Below, in pieces: positions 26,120-35,026 of a stretch of 64,000 nt of DNA. Below the pieces are notes generated by a model. That model made no database searches. It was not told the origin of the DNA and saw only the letters and a program-made list of their open reading frames with translations. The stretch spans positions 244,394-308,393 of the forward strand of contig NZ_MSDF01000007.1 in the NCBI RefSeq assembly GCF_002022275.1, in the 5' to 3' direction. Positions within the stretch are counted from its first letter, which is position 1. Every line of letters starts with the position of its first letter. A program made the position numbers and the translations under genes. Origin of the DNA: Pseudomonas fluorescens (GTDB lineage Bacteria; Pseudomonadota; Gammaproteobacteria; Pseudomonadales; Pseudomonadaceae).

Positions 26120-27712
26120 ATGAAGGTAACAAGCAAGGCAACGTTGGTCGCATCCCTGGCGCTGAGCCTGTTGACGGCGGCAGTGGCGCAGGCGGCGGAC
26201 ACGGTGCAGCGCGGTGGCACGATGGTGTACGGGCGTTATGCCGACAGCCCCTTCCTGGAGCCGGTGCTCAACGACAGCAACATTGATATCTGGATCCTCT
26301 CCAACCTCTACGACACCCTGCTGCTGCCGACGGCTGACGGCAAAGGTATCCAGCCCGGCCTGGCCAGCGCCTGGACCATCGCGCCGGACGGCAAAAGCGT
26401 GACCCTGACCCTGCGCCCCGACACGCATTTCTCCGACGGTTCGCCGATCACCGCCGAAGACGTGCAGTGGTCGCTGGAGCGTGCGAGCAAACCCGGCAAC
26501 GGCGTGTGGCAGTTCATGGTCAGCGCGATCGCCGACGTCAAGGTGATCGACCCGCACACCGTAGTCATCCACCTGTCCCACGAAGACCCGACCGTGCTCA
26601 GCGCCCTGACCGTGTTCAACACCTCGATCATGCCCAAGCACTTGTTTGAAGCCGCCCCCGGCAAGACCGATCAGGAAAAGGCCGCCGCCTTTGCCGAACA
26701 CCCGATCGGCTCCGGCCCGTTCATGCTGCAAAGCTGGCAGCACAACTCGACCATGACCCTGGTGCGCAACCCTTATTACTGGCGCCAGGGTTCGGACGGC
26801 AAGCCCCTGCCCTACCTCGACGGGGTGAAATTCGAGATCATCCCGGACGACGCCACGCGCATTCTCAAGCTGCAATCGGGCGAGCTGGACGGTGCAGAGT
26901 TCATCCCCTATTCGCGAGTGGACGAACTGAAGAAAAACCCGGCGCTGAACATGGTGCTGTTCCCGTCCACCCGGGTGGAATACGCCAACGCCAACGTCAA
27001 CCCGCAACTGGACGGCAAGCCCAACCCGCTGGCCAACCCGAAAGTGCGTGAGGCGCTCAATTACGCCACGGACAAAGAGGCGCTCATCCAGCTGGTGACC
27101 TACGGCATCGGCAAGCCGATGACCTCGTTCATGTCCACCTCTACGCCGATGAATGCCGGTACCGGCCCGCTGTACCCCGTAGACGTAGCCAAGGCCAAAG
27201 CCCTGATGGCAGCCGCCGGCTACCCGCAGGGTTTCAGCACGCACATGATGATTTTGGCGGGCAACGAAGACGACATCAGCATCGCCACGTCGCTGCAACA
27301 GATGTGGTCGGAAATCGGCGTGCAACTGACCATCGATCAGGTTGACCAGGCCACCCGCACCGACCGCTACCGCAAAAGCGAATACGCCATGCGCCTGTCG
27401 CCGTGGACCGACGACATCGCCGACCCGAGCGAAATCACCTCGTACTTCGCCTACTCGAAAAACATCCAGGCCCTGCACTCCGGCTGGAAAAGCGAGGCTG
27501 TCGACCAAGCGTTCGAAAGCGCGCAGAAGGAAATGGACCCGGCCAAACGCGCGGTTTATTTCAAGACCATCCAGGACATCTACAACAGCAGCGGCCCGAC
27601 GATTGGGTTGTACGAGAGTTCCTATCCAGTCGCGCTGAAAACCAGCGTCAAAGGCTTCGTGCAGATACCGCTGGGCAACAACCTGTTCAGCGAAGCGTAC
27701 TTGCAGAAATAA
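26120..27712 (+). CDS. periplasmic peptide-type ABC substrate-binding protein (SBP family 5)
   Basis: This 530-aa DppA/OppA/GsiB-family binding protein starts with a signal peptide (cleavage near AVAQA-ADTV, residue about 24). Family segments include LASAWTIAPDGKSVTLTLRPDTHFSDGSPITAEDV (the stretch after residue 75) and HPIGSGPF near residue 193. It captures a peptide-like ligand in the periplasm for the importer encoded downstream. With an isoaspartyl peptidase at the end of the operon, the layout parallels the E. coli iaaA-gsiABCD locus; the ligand could be a glutathione-like, isoaspartyl or lactam-containing compound. Confidence 0.93.
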   Translation: MKVTSKATLVASLALSLLTAAVAQAADTVQRGGTMVYGRYADSPFLEPVLNDSNIDIWILSNLYDTLLLPTADGKGIQPGLASAWTIAPDGKSVTLTLRPDTHFSDGSPITAEDVQWSLERASKPGNGVWQFMVSAIADVKVIDPHTVVIHLSHEDPTVLSALTVFNTSIMPKHLFEAAPGKTDQEKAAAFAEHPIGSGPFMLQSWQHNSTMTLVRNPYYWRQGSDGKPLPYLDGVKFEIIPDDATRILKLQSGELDGAEFIPYSRVDELKKNPALNMVLFPSTRVEYANANVNPQLDGKPNPLANPKVREALNYATDKEALIQLVTYGIGKPMTSFMSTSTPMNAGTGPLYPVDVAKAKALMAAAGYPQGFSTHMMILAGNEDDISIATSLQQMWSEIGVQLTIDQVDQATRTDRYRKSEYAMRLSPWTDDIADPSEITSYFAYSKNIQALHSGWKSEAVDQAFESAQKEMDPAKRAVYFKTIQDIYNSSGPTIGLYESSYPVALKTSVKGFVQIPLGNNLFSEAYLQK

Positions 27713-27786
27713 ACCGGCCGGGCTCGCGCGCAGTGCCGCCTCCACCGGGTGCTGCGCGATGACCCCGTACGCCAAGAGGTCGACCT

Positions 27787-28725
27787 GTGCCTGAATTTGC
27801 CTACATCCTGAAACGGCTACTGCTGATTATTCCGACGCTGCTGGTGATTCTGCTGGTGACGTTCATCATCGTCCGCCTGCTGCCCGGCGACCCGGCCAGC
27901 GCCATGATCGGCGACCGCAGCCAGGACGTTGACGTGCTGCGCATCAACCATGAACTGGGCCTAGATAAACCCTTGCCGGTGCAGTTTTTGTATTTCGTGC
28001 GGCAGGTGCTCACCGGCAACCTCGGTAACTCGTTCGCCTTGCACTCGCCGGTCAACAGCATCATTGCGCAACGCTTGCCAGTGACCCTGCTGCTGACCGC
28101 GATGGCGGGGTTCTTCGCCTTGCTGCTGGCGATCCCGCTGGCATTTGTTTCAGCATTGCGCCGCCACAGCACCACCGACATGACCATTCGCGGCACATTC
28201 CAGGTGGCGCTGTCGATGCCGCCTTTCTATATAGGCCTGGTGCTGCTCACGGTGTTTTCTGCGCACCTGCACTGGTTTCCGGTCGGGGGGTATGGCGACA
28301 CGTTCGTCGACCATCTGTACCACCTGTTTTTGCCGGCGATGACCCTGGCCCTGAGCCTGGCTGCCGTGCTGATGAACAGCCTGCGCACCTCGATCATCGC
28401 CGTGCTCGACGCCGAATACGTGGCTTTCGCCCGCGCCAAAGGCTTGAGCCGCCGAGTGATTCTGCTGCGCCACGTGTTGCCCAACGCGTTGATCCCCACC
28501 CTGACCCTGTTCGCCCTCAACATCGGCACCATCATCGGCGGCGCGGTGATCACCGAAACCGTGTTTGCCATCCCCGGCATCTGCCGCTTGATGGTCGACA
28601 GCATTTTCACCCGCGATTACCCGATGGTGCAGGGGCTGGTGATCGTGCTGGCGGTGCTGGTGTCGGTGATGTTCCTGCTCACCGACCTGGTGCAAATGCT
28701 GCTCGACCCTCGGAGGGCTCGCTGA
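27787..28725 (+). CDS. ABC permease, DppB/GsiC type
   Basis: A 312-aa inner-membrane permease with six hydrophobic helices. The N-terminal LLLIIPTLLVILLVTFIIVRLLPGDPA segment (starting near residue 11) and the EAA loop EYVAFARAKGLSRRVILLRH near residue 214 are standard for this family. The start is GTG, preceded by AAGAGGT. It forms the heterodimeric pore with the next gene, which overlaps by 1 nt. Confidence 0.94.
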   Translation: MPEFAYILKRLLLIIPTLLVILLVTFIIVRLLPGDPASAMIGDRSQDVDVLRINHELGLDKPLPVQFLYFVRQVLTGNLGNSFALHSPVNSIIAQRLPVTLLLTAMAGFFALLLAIPLAFVSALRRHSTTDMTIRGTFQVALSMPPFYIGLVLLTVFSAHLHWFPVGGYGDTFVDHLYHLFLPAMTLALSLAAVLMNSLRTSIIAVLDAEYVAFARAKGLSRRVILLRHVLPNALIPTLTLFALNIGTIIGGAVITETVFAIPGICRLMVDSIFTRDYPMVQGLVIVLAVLVSVMFLLTDLVQMLLDPRRAR

Positions 28726-29576
28726 TGATGACGCTACCGGCGCCGCGTTCGATGCTGAAGTTTCGGCGTAAATACCTGCCTTGGCCCTCGTTGCTCGGCT
28801 GCCTGATTCTGCTGCTGTCGGTGCTGGCGGCGGCCTTCCCGCAGCTGCTTGCGCCTTACAGCCCGGTGGCATTCGACTACCACGCGATCCTCAAGGCGCC
28901 GAGCGCCGCGCATTGGTTTGGCACCGATAACTTCGGGCGCGACATCTTCTCGCGGGTCATCCATGCCTACCGTGTCGACCTGCAGATTGCCCTGTTCAGC
29001 ACACTGTTTCCGATGCTGTTCGGCACCTTCGTCGGCCTGCTGGTGGGGTTTTACGGCGGCACGGCCGAGGCGCTGTTTCATCGACTGGTCGATGCCTTGC
29101 TGACCTTTCCCCTGCTGGTGCTGGTGATCGCGATTGTGGCGATTCTCGGTCCGGGCCTGAGCAGCATGTACATCGCCGTCGGCACCATTTACTGGGTGTT
29201 CTATGCGCGCTTGATCGCCGGTGAAGTCGCGGTGCAAAAACGCCTCGACTACGTCGCCTCCGGCCAGGTCATGGGCTACAGCCACGCACGCATTCTGTTT
29301 CGCCATGTGCTGCCGAACGTCATCACCCTGGCGCTGGTGTACTGGATGACCGACATGGCGCTGTCGATCCTGCTGGGTTCCAGCCTTGGCTACCTGGGCC
29401 TTGGCGCCCAACCGCCGACCGCCGAATGGGGCGTGCTGATCGCCGCCGGCAAGAACTTCATGGAGACCGCTTGGTGGATCACGATTTTCCCTGGCTTGGC
29501 GATCGTGCTGACCGGGCTGGGTTTCAGCCTGCTGGGCGATGCGCTGGCCGACTGGCTGCGCCCGGCGAGCCACTAG
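28725..29576 (+). CDS. ABC permease, DppC/GsiD type
   Basis: A 283-aa permease with an N-terminal helix (SLLGCLILLLSVLAAAFPQL near residue 19), the HWFGTDNFGRDIFSRVI family block near residue 63, and an EAA loop (DYVASGQVMGYSHARILFRH) near residue 172. It starts in the stop of the DppB-type gene (TGATGATG); a second ATG at 28728 is equally possible. It pairs with the upstream permease. Confidence 0.94.
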   Translation: MMTLPAPRSMLKFRRKYLPWPSLLGCLILLLSVLAAAFPQLLAPYSPVAFDYHAILKAPSAAHWFGTDNFGRDIFSRVIHAYRVDLQIALFSTLFPMLFGTFVGLLVGFYGGTAEALFHRLVDALLTFPLLVLVIAIVAILGPGLSSMYIAVGTIYWVFYARLIAGEVAVQKRLDYVASGQVMGYSHARILFRHVLPNVITLALVYWMTDMALSILLGSSLGYLGLGAQPPTAEWGVLIAAGKNFMETAWWITIFPGLAIVLTGLGFSLLGDALADWLRPASH

Positions 29577-30605
29577 ATGATGAGGGCCCTGCACATGACT
29601 GATTCACCGACGGCGCCTGCACTGCAAGTCAGCCAATTGAACACACGGATCCGCACGCCACGCGGCGAGATCCGCGCGATTCAGGACGTCAGCTTTGACC
29701 TGCACGCCGGCGAAATCCTCGGCCTGGTTGGCGAGTCCGGCTCCGGCAAAAGCGTGACCCTGCGCTCGCTGCTCAAACTCATGCCAGGCTCGGCGCAGAC
29801 CAGCGGCTCGGTGCGCTGGCAAGGCGAGGAACTCACGACCCTGGGCACGCGCGCCATGAGCAGGGTGCGCGGCGGGCAGATCGCAATGATCTTTCAGGAG
29901 CCGATGATCGCCCTGAACCCGGTGTTGAGCGTGCACCGGCAAATCGATGAAAGCCTGTGCGCCCACACCCGCCTGAACCGCAAACAGCGCAAGGCACGTA
30001 CCCTCGAACTGCTGAACCTGGTGGGCATCCCGGATGCGCAAAACCGCCTGGAAGACTACCCGCACCAGTTCTCCGGCGGCATGCGCCAGCGAGTGATGAT
30101 CGCCGTGGCCCTGGCCGGTGAACCCAGCTTGCTGCTCGCCGACGAGCCGACCACCGCACTCGATGTGACCATTCAGGAGCAGATCATCAAGCTGCTGCTC
30201 AACCTGCGCGACCACTTGGGCATGGCGATGATTTTCGTCACCCATGACCTCAGCGTCGTCGCGCAGTTGTGCGACCAAGTGGCGGTGATGTACGCCGGGC
30301 GTATCGTCGAAAGCGGCCCGGTGGTTGACCTCTTCAAACAACCGCGCCACCCCTACACGCAAGGCTTGATGGCCTCCGTGCCGCAAACCGGCGGCGAACG
30401 CCAGCCGTTGCGCTCCATCGACGGCACACCGCCGAGCCTGCTCGCACTGCCCAACGGGTGCAGCTTCAGCCCGCGCTGTGACTATCGCAGCGAGCGCTGC
30501 GAACGCGAGGTGCCGACCCTGCAATCCCTCACGCCGCAACACCGCGTGGCCTGCCACCATTGGGAAGCCCTGATTCCCCTGCGGGCGCTAGGAAGTGCGT
30601 CATGA
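29577..30605 (+). CDS. ABC importer ATPase, DppD type
   Basis: A 342-aa ATPase with Walker [11 protein letters not shown] near residue 54, ABC signature [12 protein letters not shown] near residue 163, Walker [13 protein letters not shown] and the switch His in FVTHDLS. The C-terminal oligopeptide extension carries the cysteine-rich [18 protein letters not shown] motif, which can hold an iron-sulfur cluster in Dpp/Opp ATPases. It follows the permease directly and overlaps the next ATPase by 4 nt. The in-frame ATG at 29595, after GAGGGCCCTGCAC, is an alternative start. Confidence 0.94.
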   Translation: MMRALHMTDSPTAPALQVSQLNTRIRTPRGEIRAIQDVSFDLHAGEILGLVGESGSGKSVTLRSLLKLMPGSAQTSGSVRWQGEELTTLGTRAMSRVRGGQIAMIFQEPMIALNPVLSVHRQIDESLCAHTRLNRKQRKARTLELLNLVGIPDAQNRLEDYPHQFSGGMRQRVMIAVALAGEPSLLLADEPTTALDVTIQEQIIKLLLNLRDHLGMAMIFVTHDLSVVAQLCDQVAVMYAGRIVESGPVVDLFKQPRHPYTQGLMASVPQTGGERQPLRSIDGTPPSLLALPNGCSFSPRCDYRSERCEREVPTLQSLTPQHRVACHHWEALIPLRALGSAS

Positions 30606-31588
30606 ATGACACCCGACAGCCGATCATCAGCGTCGAAGACGCGGTGGTGCATTTCCCGATCAAGCGCACGCTGCTCGACCGCCTGCGCGGGCACCCGCAA
30701 CGGTTTGTGCAGGCACTCAATTGCGTGCGGCTGGACCTGGCCAAGGGCGAAACCCTGGGGATTGTCGGCGAATCGGGCTGCGGCAAATCCACCCTCGCGC
30801 GCACCCTGGTCGGCCTGCTGTCCGCCAGCGACGGGCGCGTGCGCTTCAACGGTAAAGACATCGCCAGCCTCAAAGGCCCGCAACGGCGCGAGTTCAACCG
30901 CCAGGTGCAGATGATTTTCCAGGACCCGTACGGCTCGCTGAACCCGCGCATGACCGTCGGCCAAATGCTGCATGAAGCCTTGGCGGTGCATAAGGTCTGC
31001 CCGCCTCAGGAGATTCCTGCGCGTATTCAGGCCTTGCTCGCCTTGGTGCGTTTGCCTGCCGATGCCGCCGAAAAACTGCCCCATGAGTTTTCCGGCGGGC
31101 AGCGACAACGCATCGGCATTGCCCGCGCGCTGGCGGTTGAGCCGCACGTGTTGGTGGCCGATGAACTGGTGTCGGCGCTGGATGTGTCGGTGCAGGCGCA
31201 AGTGGTCAACCTGCTGTTGGAACTGCAGGAAAAACTCTCGCTGACCGTGCTGTTCGTGGCCCATGACTTGCGTCTGGTGCGGCATATTTCCCACCGAGTG
31301 GCCGTGATGTACCTGGGCGAAGTGGTTGAAGTCAGCGACACAGAACAGCTCTACCAGACGCCGCTGCACCCCTATACCCAGGCCCTGCTGCGCGCCGCGC
31401 CGAGCATGGACCCCTCCGACCGGCAGCGCAGTGTCAGCCTCACCGGCGAATTGCCGAGCCCGCTTTCGCCACCGTCCGGTTGTCGCTTTCATACACGCTG
31501 CCCGATCGCCGTGGCACGCTGCAAGGAAGAGCGCCCGGTGCTGATCACCAAAGACTCAGGACAACGGGTCGCCTGCCATCTGGCATGA
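30602..31588 (+). CDS. ABC importer ATPase, DppF type
   Basis: A 328-aa ATPase with Walker A GESGCGKSTLA, signature FSGGQRQRIGIA, Walker B VLVADELVSALD and a C-terminal GCRFHTRCPIAVARCKEE cysteine motif. In the Walker B region the usual DEPVSALD reads DELVSALD, with Leu for Pro. The ATG at 30602 overlaps the preceding stop (ATGA). It completes a five-component peptide importer. Confidence 0.94.
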   Translation: MNDTRQPIISVEDAVVHFPIKRTLLDRLRGHPQRFVQALNCVRLDLAKGETLGIVGESGCGKSTLARTLVGLLSASDGRVRFNGKDIASLKGPQRREFNRQVQMIFQDPYGSLNPRMTVGQMLHEALAVHKVCPPQEIPARIQALLALVRLPADAAEKLPHEFSGGQRQRIGIARALAVEPHVLVADELVSALDVSVQAQVVNLLLELQEKLSLTVLFVAHDLRLVRHISHRVAVMYLGEVVEVSDTEQLYQTPLHPYTQALLRAAPSMDPSDRQRSVSLTGELPSPLSPPSGCRFHTRCPIAVARCKEERPVLITKDSGQRVACHLA

Positions 31589-31628
31589 CCTGTCGAACCT
31601 TCACCTTCGCCTAACGGAGCTTTCCCAC

Positions 31629-32609
31629 ATGCACAGCACCCCACAGCCCCTCACCTCCGGCCCCGTCGCCATCGGCCTGCATGGCGGTTGCGGGGTCATG
31701 GCCGAACACGAGATGAGCGCAGCGCAATGGCAGGAAGCGCGCGAGCACTTGAGGCTGGCCCTGGTTGCCGGCTGGAACGTCCTGCAACAACAGGGCTCGG
31801 CGCTGGATGCGGTGCAGGCAGCGGTGTTGGGGATGGAAGACTCGGTCTACTTCAACGCCGGTTACGGCGCCGCCTTGAATGCCGACGGCAAGCATGAACT
31901 GGACGCGGCGATCATGGACGGCGCCACACTCGCCGCCGGCGCCGTGTGCGGCGCGGCGCATATCCGCAACCCGATCCTCGCCGCGCGCCATTTGCTCGAC
32001 GCCGGTGAAGCCGTGCTGATGACCGCCGCCGGTGCCGATGCTTACGCCCAAACGCACGGCCTGGACTGCGTCGCCAACAGCTACTTCACCACCGCGCAAC
32101 GCGTCGAAGCGTTGCAGGCAATGCGCGAGCACCAACGCGCAGGCACCTTCAAGGCCGCGCGGGAATCAGAAAAACACGGCACCGTCGGCGCCGTCGCCCT
32201 CGACAGCAGCGGCCACTTGGCGGCCGCCACCTCCACCGGTGGCTACACCAACAAACCCGTCGGCCGCGTCGGCGACAGCCCGCTGATTGGCGCCGGCACC
32301 TACGCTTGCGACGGCGTGTGCGCGGTGTCGGGCACCGGCCAGGGCGAATATTTCATCCGGCATGTGTTCGCCCACGACATCGCCACGCGCATCAGCCTCG
32401 GCGGACTGGGCCTCGAACAAGCCTCGGGCCACCTGATCATGGGTGAATTCCGTGAACAGGGCGTGGGCGCCGGCGCCATCACCCTCGACGCCAGGGGCAA
32501 CGTCAGCGCGCCCTACAACACCCTCGGCATGTTCCGCGCGTGGGTCAGCGTGGACGGGCACGCCGTGGTGGCCAGCCACGATCAGGAATTTGTGGTGGCG
32601 TTGACGTGA
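31629..32609 (+). CDS. iaaA: isoaspartyl peptidase/L-asparaginase (plant type, Ntn hydrolase)
   Basis: A 326-aa precursor that autocleaves before the nucleophile Thr185 in EKHGTVGAVALD to give alpha and beta subunits. The beta-chain substrate loop STGGYTNKPVGRVGDSPLIGAGTYA and the GTGQGEYFIR segment are conserved. Enzymes of this type hydrolyse beta-aspartyl dipeptides and asparagine. It lies 40 bp after the importer, as iaaA does next to gsiABCD in E. coli. No signal peptide is evident, so it acts in the cytosol on the imported ligand. Confidence 0.92.
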   Translation: MHSTPQPLTSGPVAIGLHGGCGVMAEHEMSAAQWQEAREHLRLALVAGWNVLQQQGSALDAVQAAVLGMEDSVYFNAGYGAALNADGKHELDAAIMDGATLAAGAVCGAAHIRNPILAARHLLDAGEAVLMTAAGADAYAQTHGLDCVANSYFTTAQRVEALQAMREHQRAGTFKAARESEKHGTVGAVALDSSGHLAAATSTGGYTNKPVGRVGDSPLIGAGTYACDGVCAVSGTGQGEYFIRHVFAHDIATRISLGGLGLEQASGHLIMGEFREQGVGAGAITLDARGNVSAPYNTLGMFRAWVSVDGHAVVASHDQEFVVALT

Positions 32610-32699
32610 AAAGACGCGACTTTGCGGCGTTACGTACAGGATCGAGACAGCTGCGCTGGTGAAGAATCAGACTCCCTCATTCCGTTCGTAGACGCCCCC

Positions 32700-33278
32700 A
32701 TGTCCGAAGCCTTCGAAGTCCCCAGCCCCCACGAAAAACACGTCGAACACACCACCGAACACGCCCACGGCCGTGGCGACAATTTCGCCAGCCGCATCGC
32801 CGTGATGACCGCGCTGATGGCCACCCTCGGCGCGATGCTCAGCTATCAGGCAGGCTCCACCGAAAGCGAAGCGGCGATGGACAAGAACAACGCCGCCATC
32901 ATCAAGACCGAAGCAGCCAACCAGTGGAATTACTACCAGGCCAAATCCAGCCGCCAGAACCTCGCGGAACTGGCCACGCACATTCCCGGCGTGGACGCGG
33001 CGCATTACAAGGATGAGATCGAGCGCTACAAGGGCCAGAAGGAAGAGGTTCGCAAGCAGGCCGAGAAGCTTGAGGCCACGTCGAAGGCATGGGATGAGAA
33101 GTCTGAAGAGGCACTGCACCAGCATCACCGGTGGGCGCAGGCGATGACGGCGATTCAGATTGCGATTTCGTTGGCGGCGATTACGTTGTTGACGCGCAAG
33201 GAGTGGTTGAAGCGTATGTCGTATACGGCCGGCGGCGTGGCCATGGTATTGGGTGGTTTGGCTTGGCTGCACCTCTAA
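32700..33278 (+). CDS. DUF4337-type membrane protein
   Basis: A 192-aa protein with a hydrophilic N-terminus, a helix near residues 35-57 (AVMTALMATLGAMLSYQAG), a charged coiled-coil-like centre (KDEIERYKGQKEEVRKQAEK) and two C-terminal hydrophobic helices. This is the DUF4337 layout; function is unknown. The ATG at 32700 was preferred to 32622 because the intervening codons do not look coding. Confidence 0.82.
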   Translation: MSEAFEVPSPHEKHVEHTTEHAHGRGDNFASRIAVMTALMATLGAMLSYQAGSTESEAAMDKNNAAIIKTEAANQWNYYQAKSSRQNLAELATHIPGVDAAHYKDEIERYKGQKEEVRKQAEKLEATSKAWDEKSEEALHQHHRWAQAMTAIQIAISLAAITLLTRKEWLKRMSYTAGGVAMVLGGLAWLHL

Positions 33279-33300
33279 CTGGCTGAACGCGGTCAAAAAA

Positions 33301-33389
33301 TGTGGGAGCTGGCTTGCCTGCGATGGCGGTGGGTCAACTTGCACATTTGCTCCTGAACCACCGCTATCGCAGGCAAGCCAGCTCCCACA
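33301..33389. repeat. REP doublet between DUF4337 and M24 genes
   Basis: An inverted pair of TGTGGGAGCTGGCTTGCCTG units separated by about 40 nt, matching the majority REP type of this window. Confidence 0.88.
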
Positions 33390-33486
33390 TTGGCTTTGCG
33401 GTGTTCTGGGAGTTGGGCTCGGCCATCGCATCGCTATATAGTGAAACGCATAACGACCAGCACAACTTGAATACGAGGAAAGCCCG

Positions 33487-34146
33487 GTGAGTTCACAACC
33501 CAAAGAAGCCGTGGGCGCCGCCTACACCATCGATTCCATGCGCCACGCCCAGGCCATGACCTGGCGAGCCATCAACAGCCTCGCCCAGCGCATCCGCCCC
33601 GGCATGCTCGAATCCGAAGCCCGCGAGCTGGGCAAACAGCTACTCACCGAGCTCGACACGCAACGCATCTGGCATCCGCTGCTGGTGCGTTTCGGCGCCA
33701 ACACCCTCAAGACCTTCAAGCAACGCTCCGACGGCGACCCGGTGCTGGGCGACAACGACATCTTCTTCATCGACATGGGCGCCGTGTGGCAAGGCCACGA
33801 AGGTGATGCCGGTGCGACCTTCAGCACCGGCACCGACCCGGACATGATCGCCTGCGCCAGCGCGGCCAAGGAACTGTTCGACCGCGTACAATCACGCTGG
33901 AAAAACGACAAGGTCGTCGGCCTCGACCTCTACCGCTACGCCGAAGAACAGGCGCACGCCATGGGCTGGCAACTGAACCTCGACATCAAGGGCCACCGCG
34001 TCAGCGACTTTCCCCACGCCATCCATCGCGGCGGCGACCTCGGCGACTTTGAGCACTACCCGAATGCCGGGCTGTGGATTCTGGAAATCCAGATCGCCCA
34101 CCCGAGCAAGCCTTACGGCGCCTTTTACGAAGACTTACTCGCTTAA
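33487..34146 (+). CDS. M24-family metallopeptidase (Xaa-Pro peptidase-like), short form
   Basis: A 219-aa pita-bread-fold enzyme. Metal ligands are recognisable: Asp in FIDMGAVW, Asp in EGDAGATFSTG, His in GHRVSDFPH, Glu in WILEIQI and the last Glu in AFYEDLLA. It lacks the N-terminal creatinase domain of full-length aminopeptidase P, so it is a catalytic-domain-only member. The start is GTG preceded by GAGGAAAGCCCG. A gamma-glutamylcyclotransferase-like gene follows after 8 bp. Confidence 0.85.
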   Translation: MSSQPKEAVGAAYTIDSMRHAQAMTWRAINSLAQRIRPGMLESEARELGKQLLTELDTQRIWHPLLVRFGANTLKTFKQRSDGDPVLGDNDIFFIDMGAVWQGHEGDAGATFSTGTDPDMIACASAAKELFDRVQSRWKNDKVVGLDLYRYAEEQAHAMGWQLNLDIKGHRVSDFPHAIHRGGDLGDFEHYPNAGLWILEIQIAHPSKPYGAFYEDLLA

Positions 34147-34154
34147 GGAACACC

Positions 34155-34508
34155 ATGGAACTCTCCACCCAATTCCCCGTGCTGCTGTTTTCCTACGGAA
34201 CCCTGCAGGACAAAGCCGTGCAACTCGCCAACTTCGGCCGCGAACTGGTCGGCCAGCACGACGCGATGCTCGGCTATGCGCAAAGCTGGGTTGAAATCAC
34301 CGACCCCGAAGTGCTGGCCACCAGCGGCAAGACCCATCACCCAATCGTCGCGCCAACCGAAGAACAGGCCGCCAGCGTTGAAGGCATGGTTTTTCAGATT
34401 AATGAACAGGAACTGGCCGCGGCGGATGCCTACGAAGTGTCGGACTACAAGCGCGTATCCGTGGCGCTGGCTTCGGGCCTGACAGCCTGGGTGTACGTGC
34501 AGGCCTGA
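34155..34508 (+). CDS. gamma-glutamylcyclotransferase (AIG2-like) family protein
   Basis: A 117-aa protein with the family FSYGTLQDK motif near residue 12, the Val-Glu-Gly-Met-Val-Phe strand and the conserved acidic residue in DAYEVSDYKRV. Such enzymes cyclise gamma-glutamyl amines or are of unknown substrate. It follows the M24 peptidase by 8 bp with AAGGAACACC before the ATG, so the two form a small peptide-degrading operon. Confidence 0.87.
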   Translation: MELSTQFPVLLFSYGTLQDKAVQLANFGRELVGQHDAMLGYAQSWVEITDPEVLATSGKTHHPIVAPTEEQAASVEGMVFQINEQELAAADAYEVSDYKRVSVALASGLTAWVYVQA

Positions 34509-34609
34509 AGATGAAACTTTCACGGGGTTGATTTCAATCTGCCATCACCGGGATTAAAGTGGCGCGCCTTCGAGAAGTGGATCTCGATTTTTGCCCATGG
34601 AGTTACCCC

Positions 34610-34945
34610 GTGAAGTACATCAGTAAAGTTGCAGCAGCCGCCGTTCTTGGTTTTGCCCTCGCCGGCTGCACCGGCACCGCCATCAAATCCCCGCAGTACG
34701 ACAGCAACCAGTACACCGTGCTGGGCCACAGTGAAGCCAGCGCCACCGGTATCATGCTGTTCGGCATCATCCCGATCGGCCAGAACAGCCGTTTCGTGCG
34801 CGCCCAGGATGCAGCTATCAAAGCCAAAGGCGGCGATGCGCTGATCAACACCCAAGTCCAGGAAAACTGGTTCTGGGCCTGGGTACTCAGCGGCTACACC
34901 ACCAAGATTTCCGGTGACGTGATCAAGCTGAAATCTGCGCAATAA
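34610..34945 (+). CDS. TRL-like small lipoprotein
   Basis: A 111-aa lipoprotein: MKYISKVAAAAVLGFALAGC is a signal with lipobox LAGC, followed by a roughly 90-residue domain with GIMLFGIIPIGQNSRF and AAIKAKGGDALINTQV, which resembles the TRL-like family. The start is GTG at 34610, supported by GGAG eight bases upstream; the in-frame ATG at 34559 would bury the lipoprotein signal. Likely anchored to the outer membrane; function unknown. Confidence 0.82.
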   Translation: MKYISKVAAAAVLGFALAGCTGTAIKSPQYDSNQYTVLGHSEASATGIMLFGIIPIGQNSRFVRAQDAAIKAKGGDALINTQVQENWFWAWVLSGYTTKISGDVIKLKSAQ

Positions 34946-35026
34946 ATGACTGTGAAGTTGTCAAAAACGCCAGGGCTTTAACTGACGCCTGCGACGTATC
35001 ATGGGCCTGACCTACGAGGACGGCCC

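Noticed and set aside
26039..27775. Minus-strand open frame opposite the peptide-binding protein
   Set aside because: Shadow composition, and it would overlap a complete signal-peptide-bearing SBP gene.
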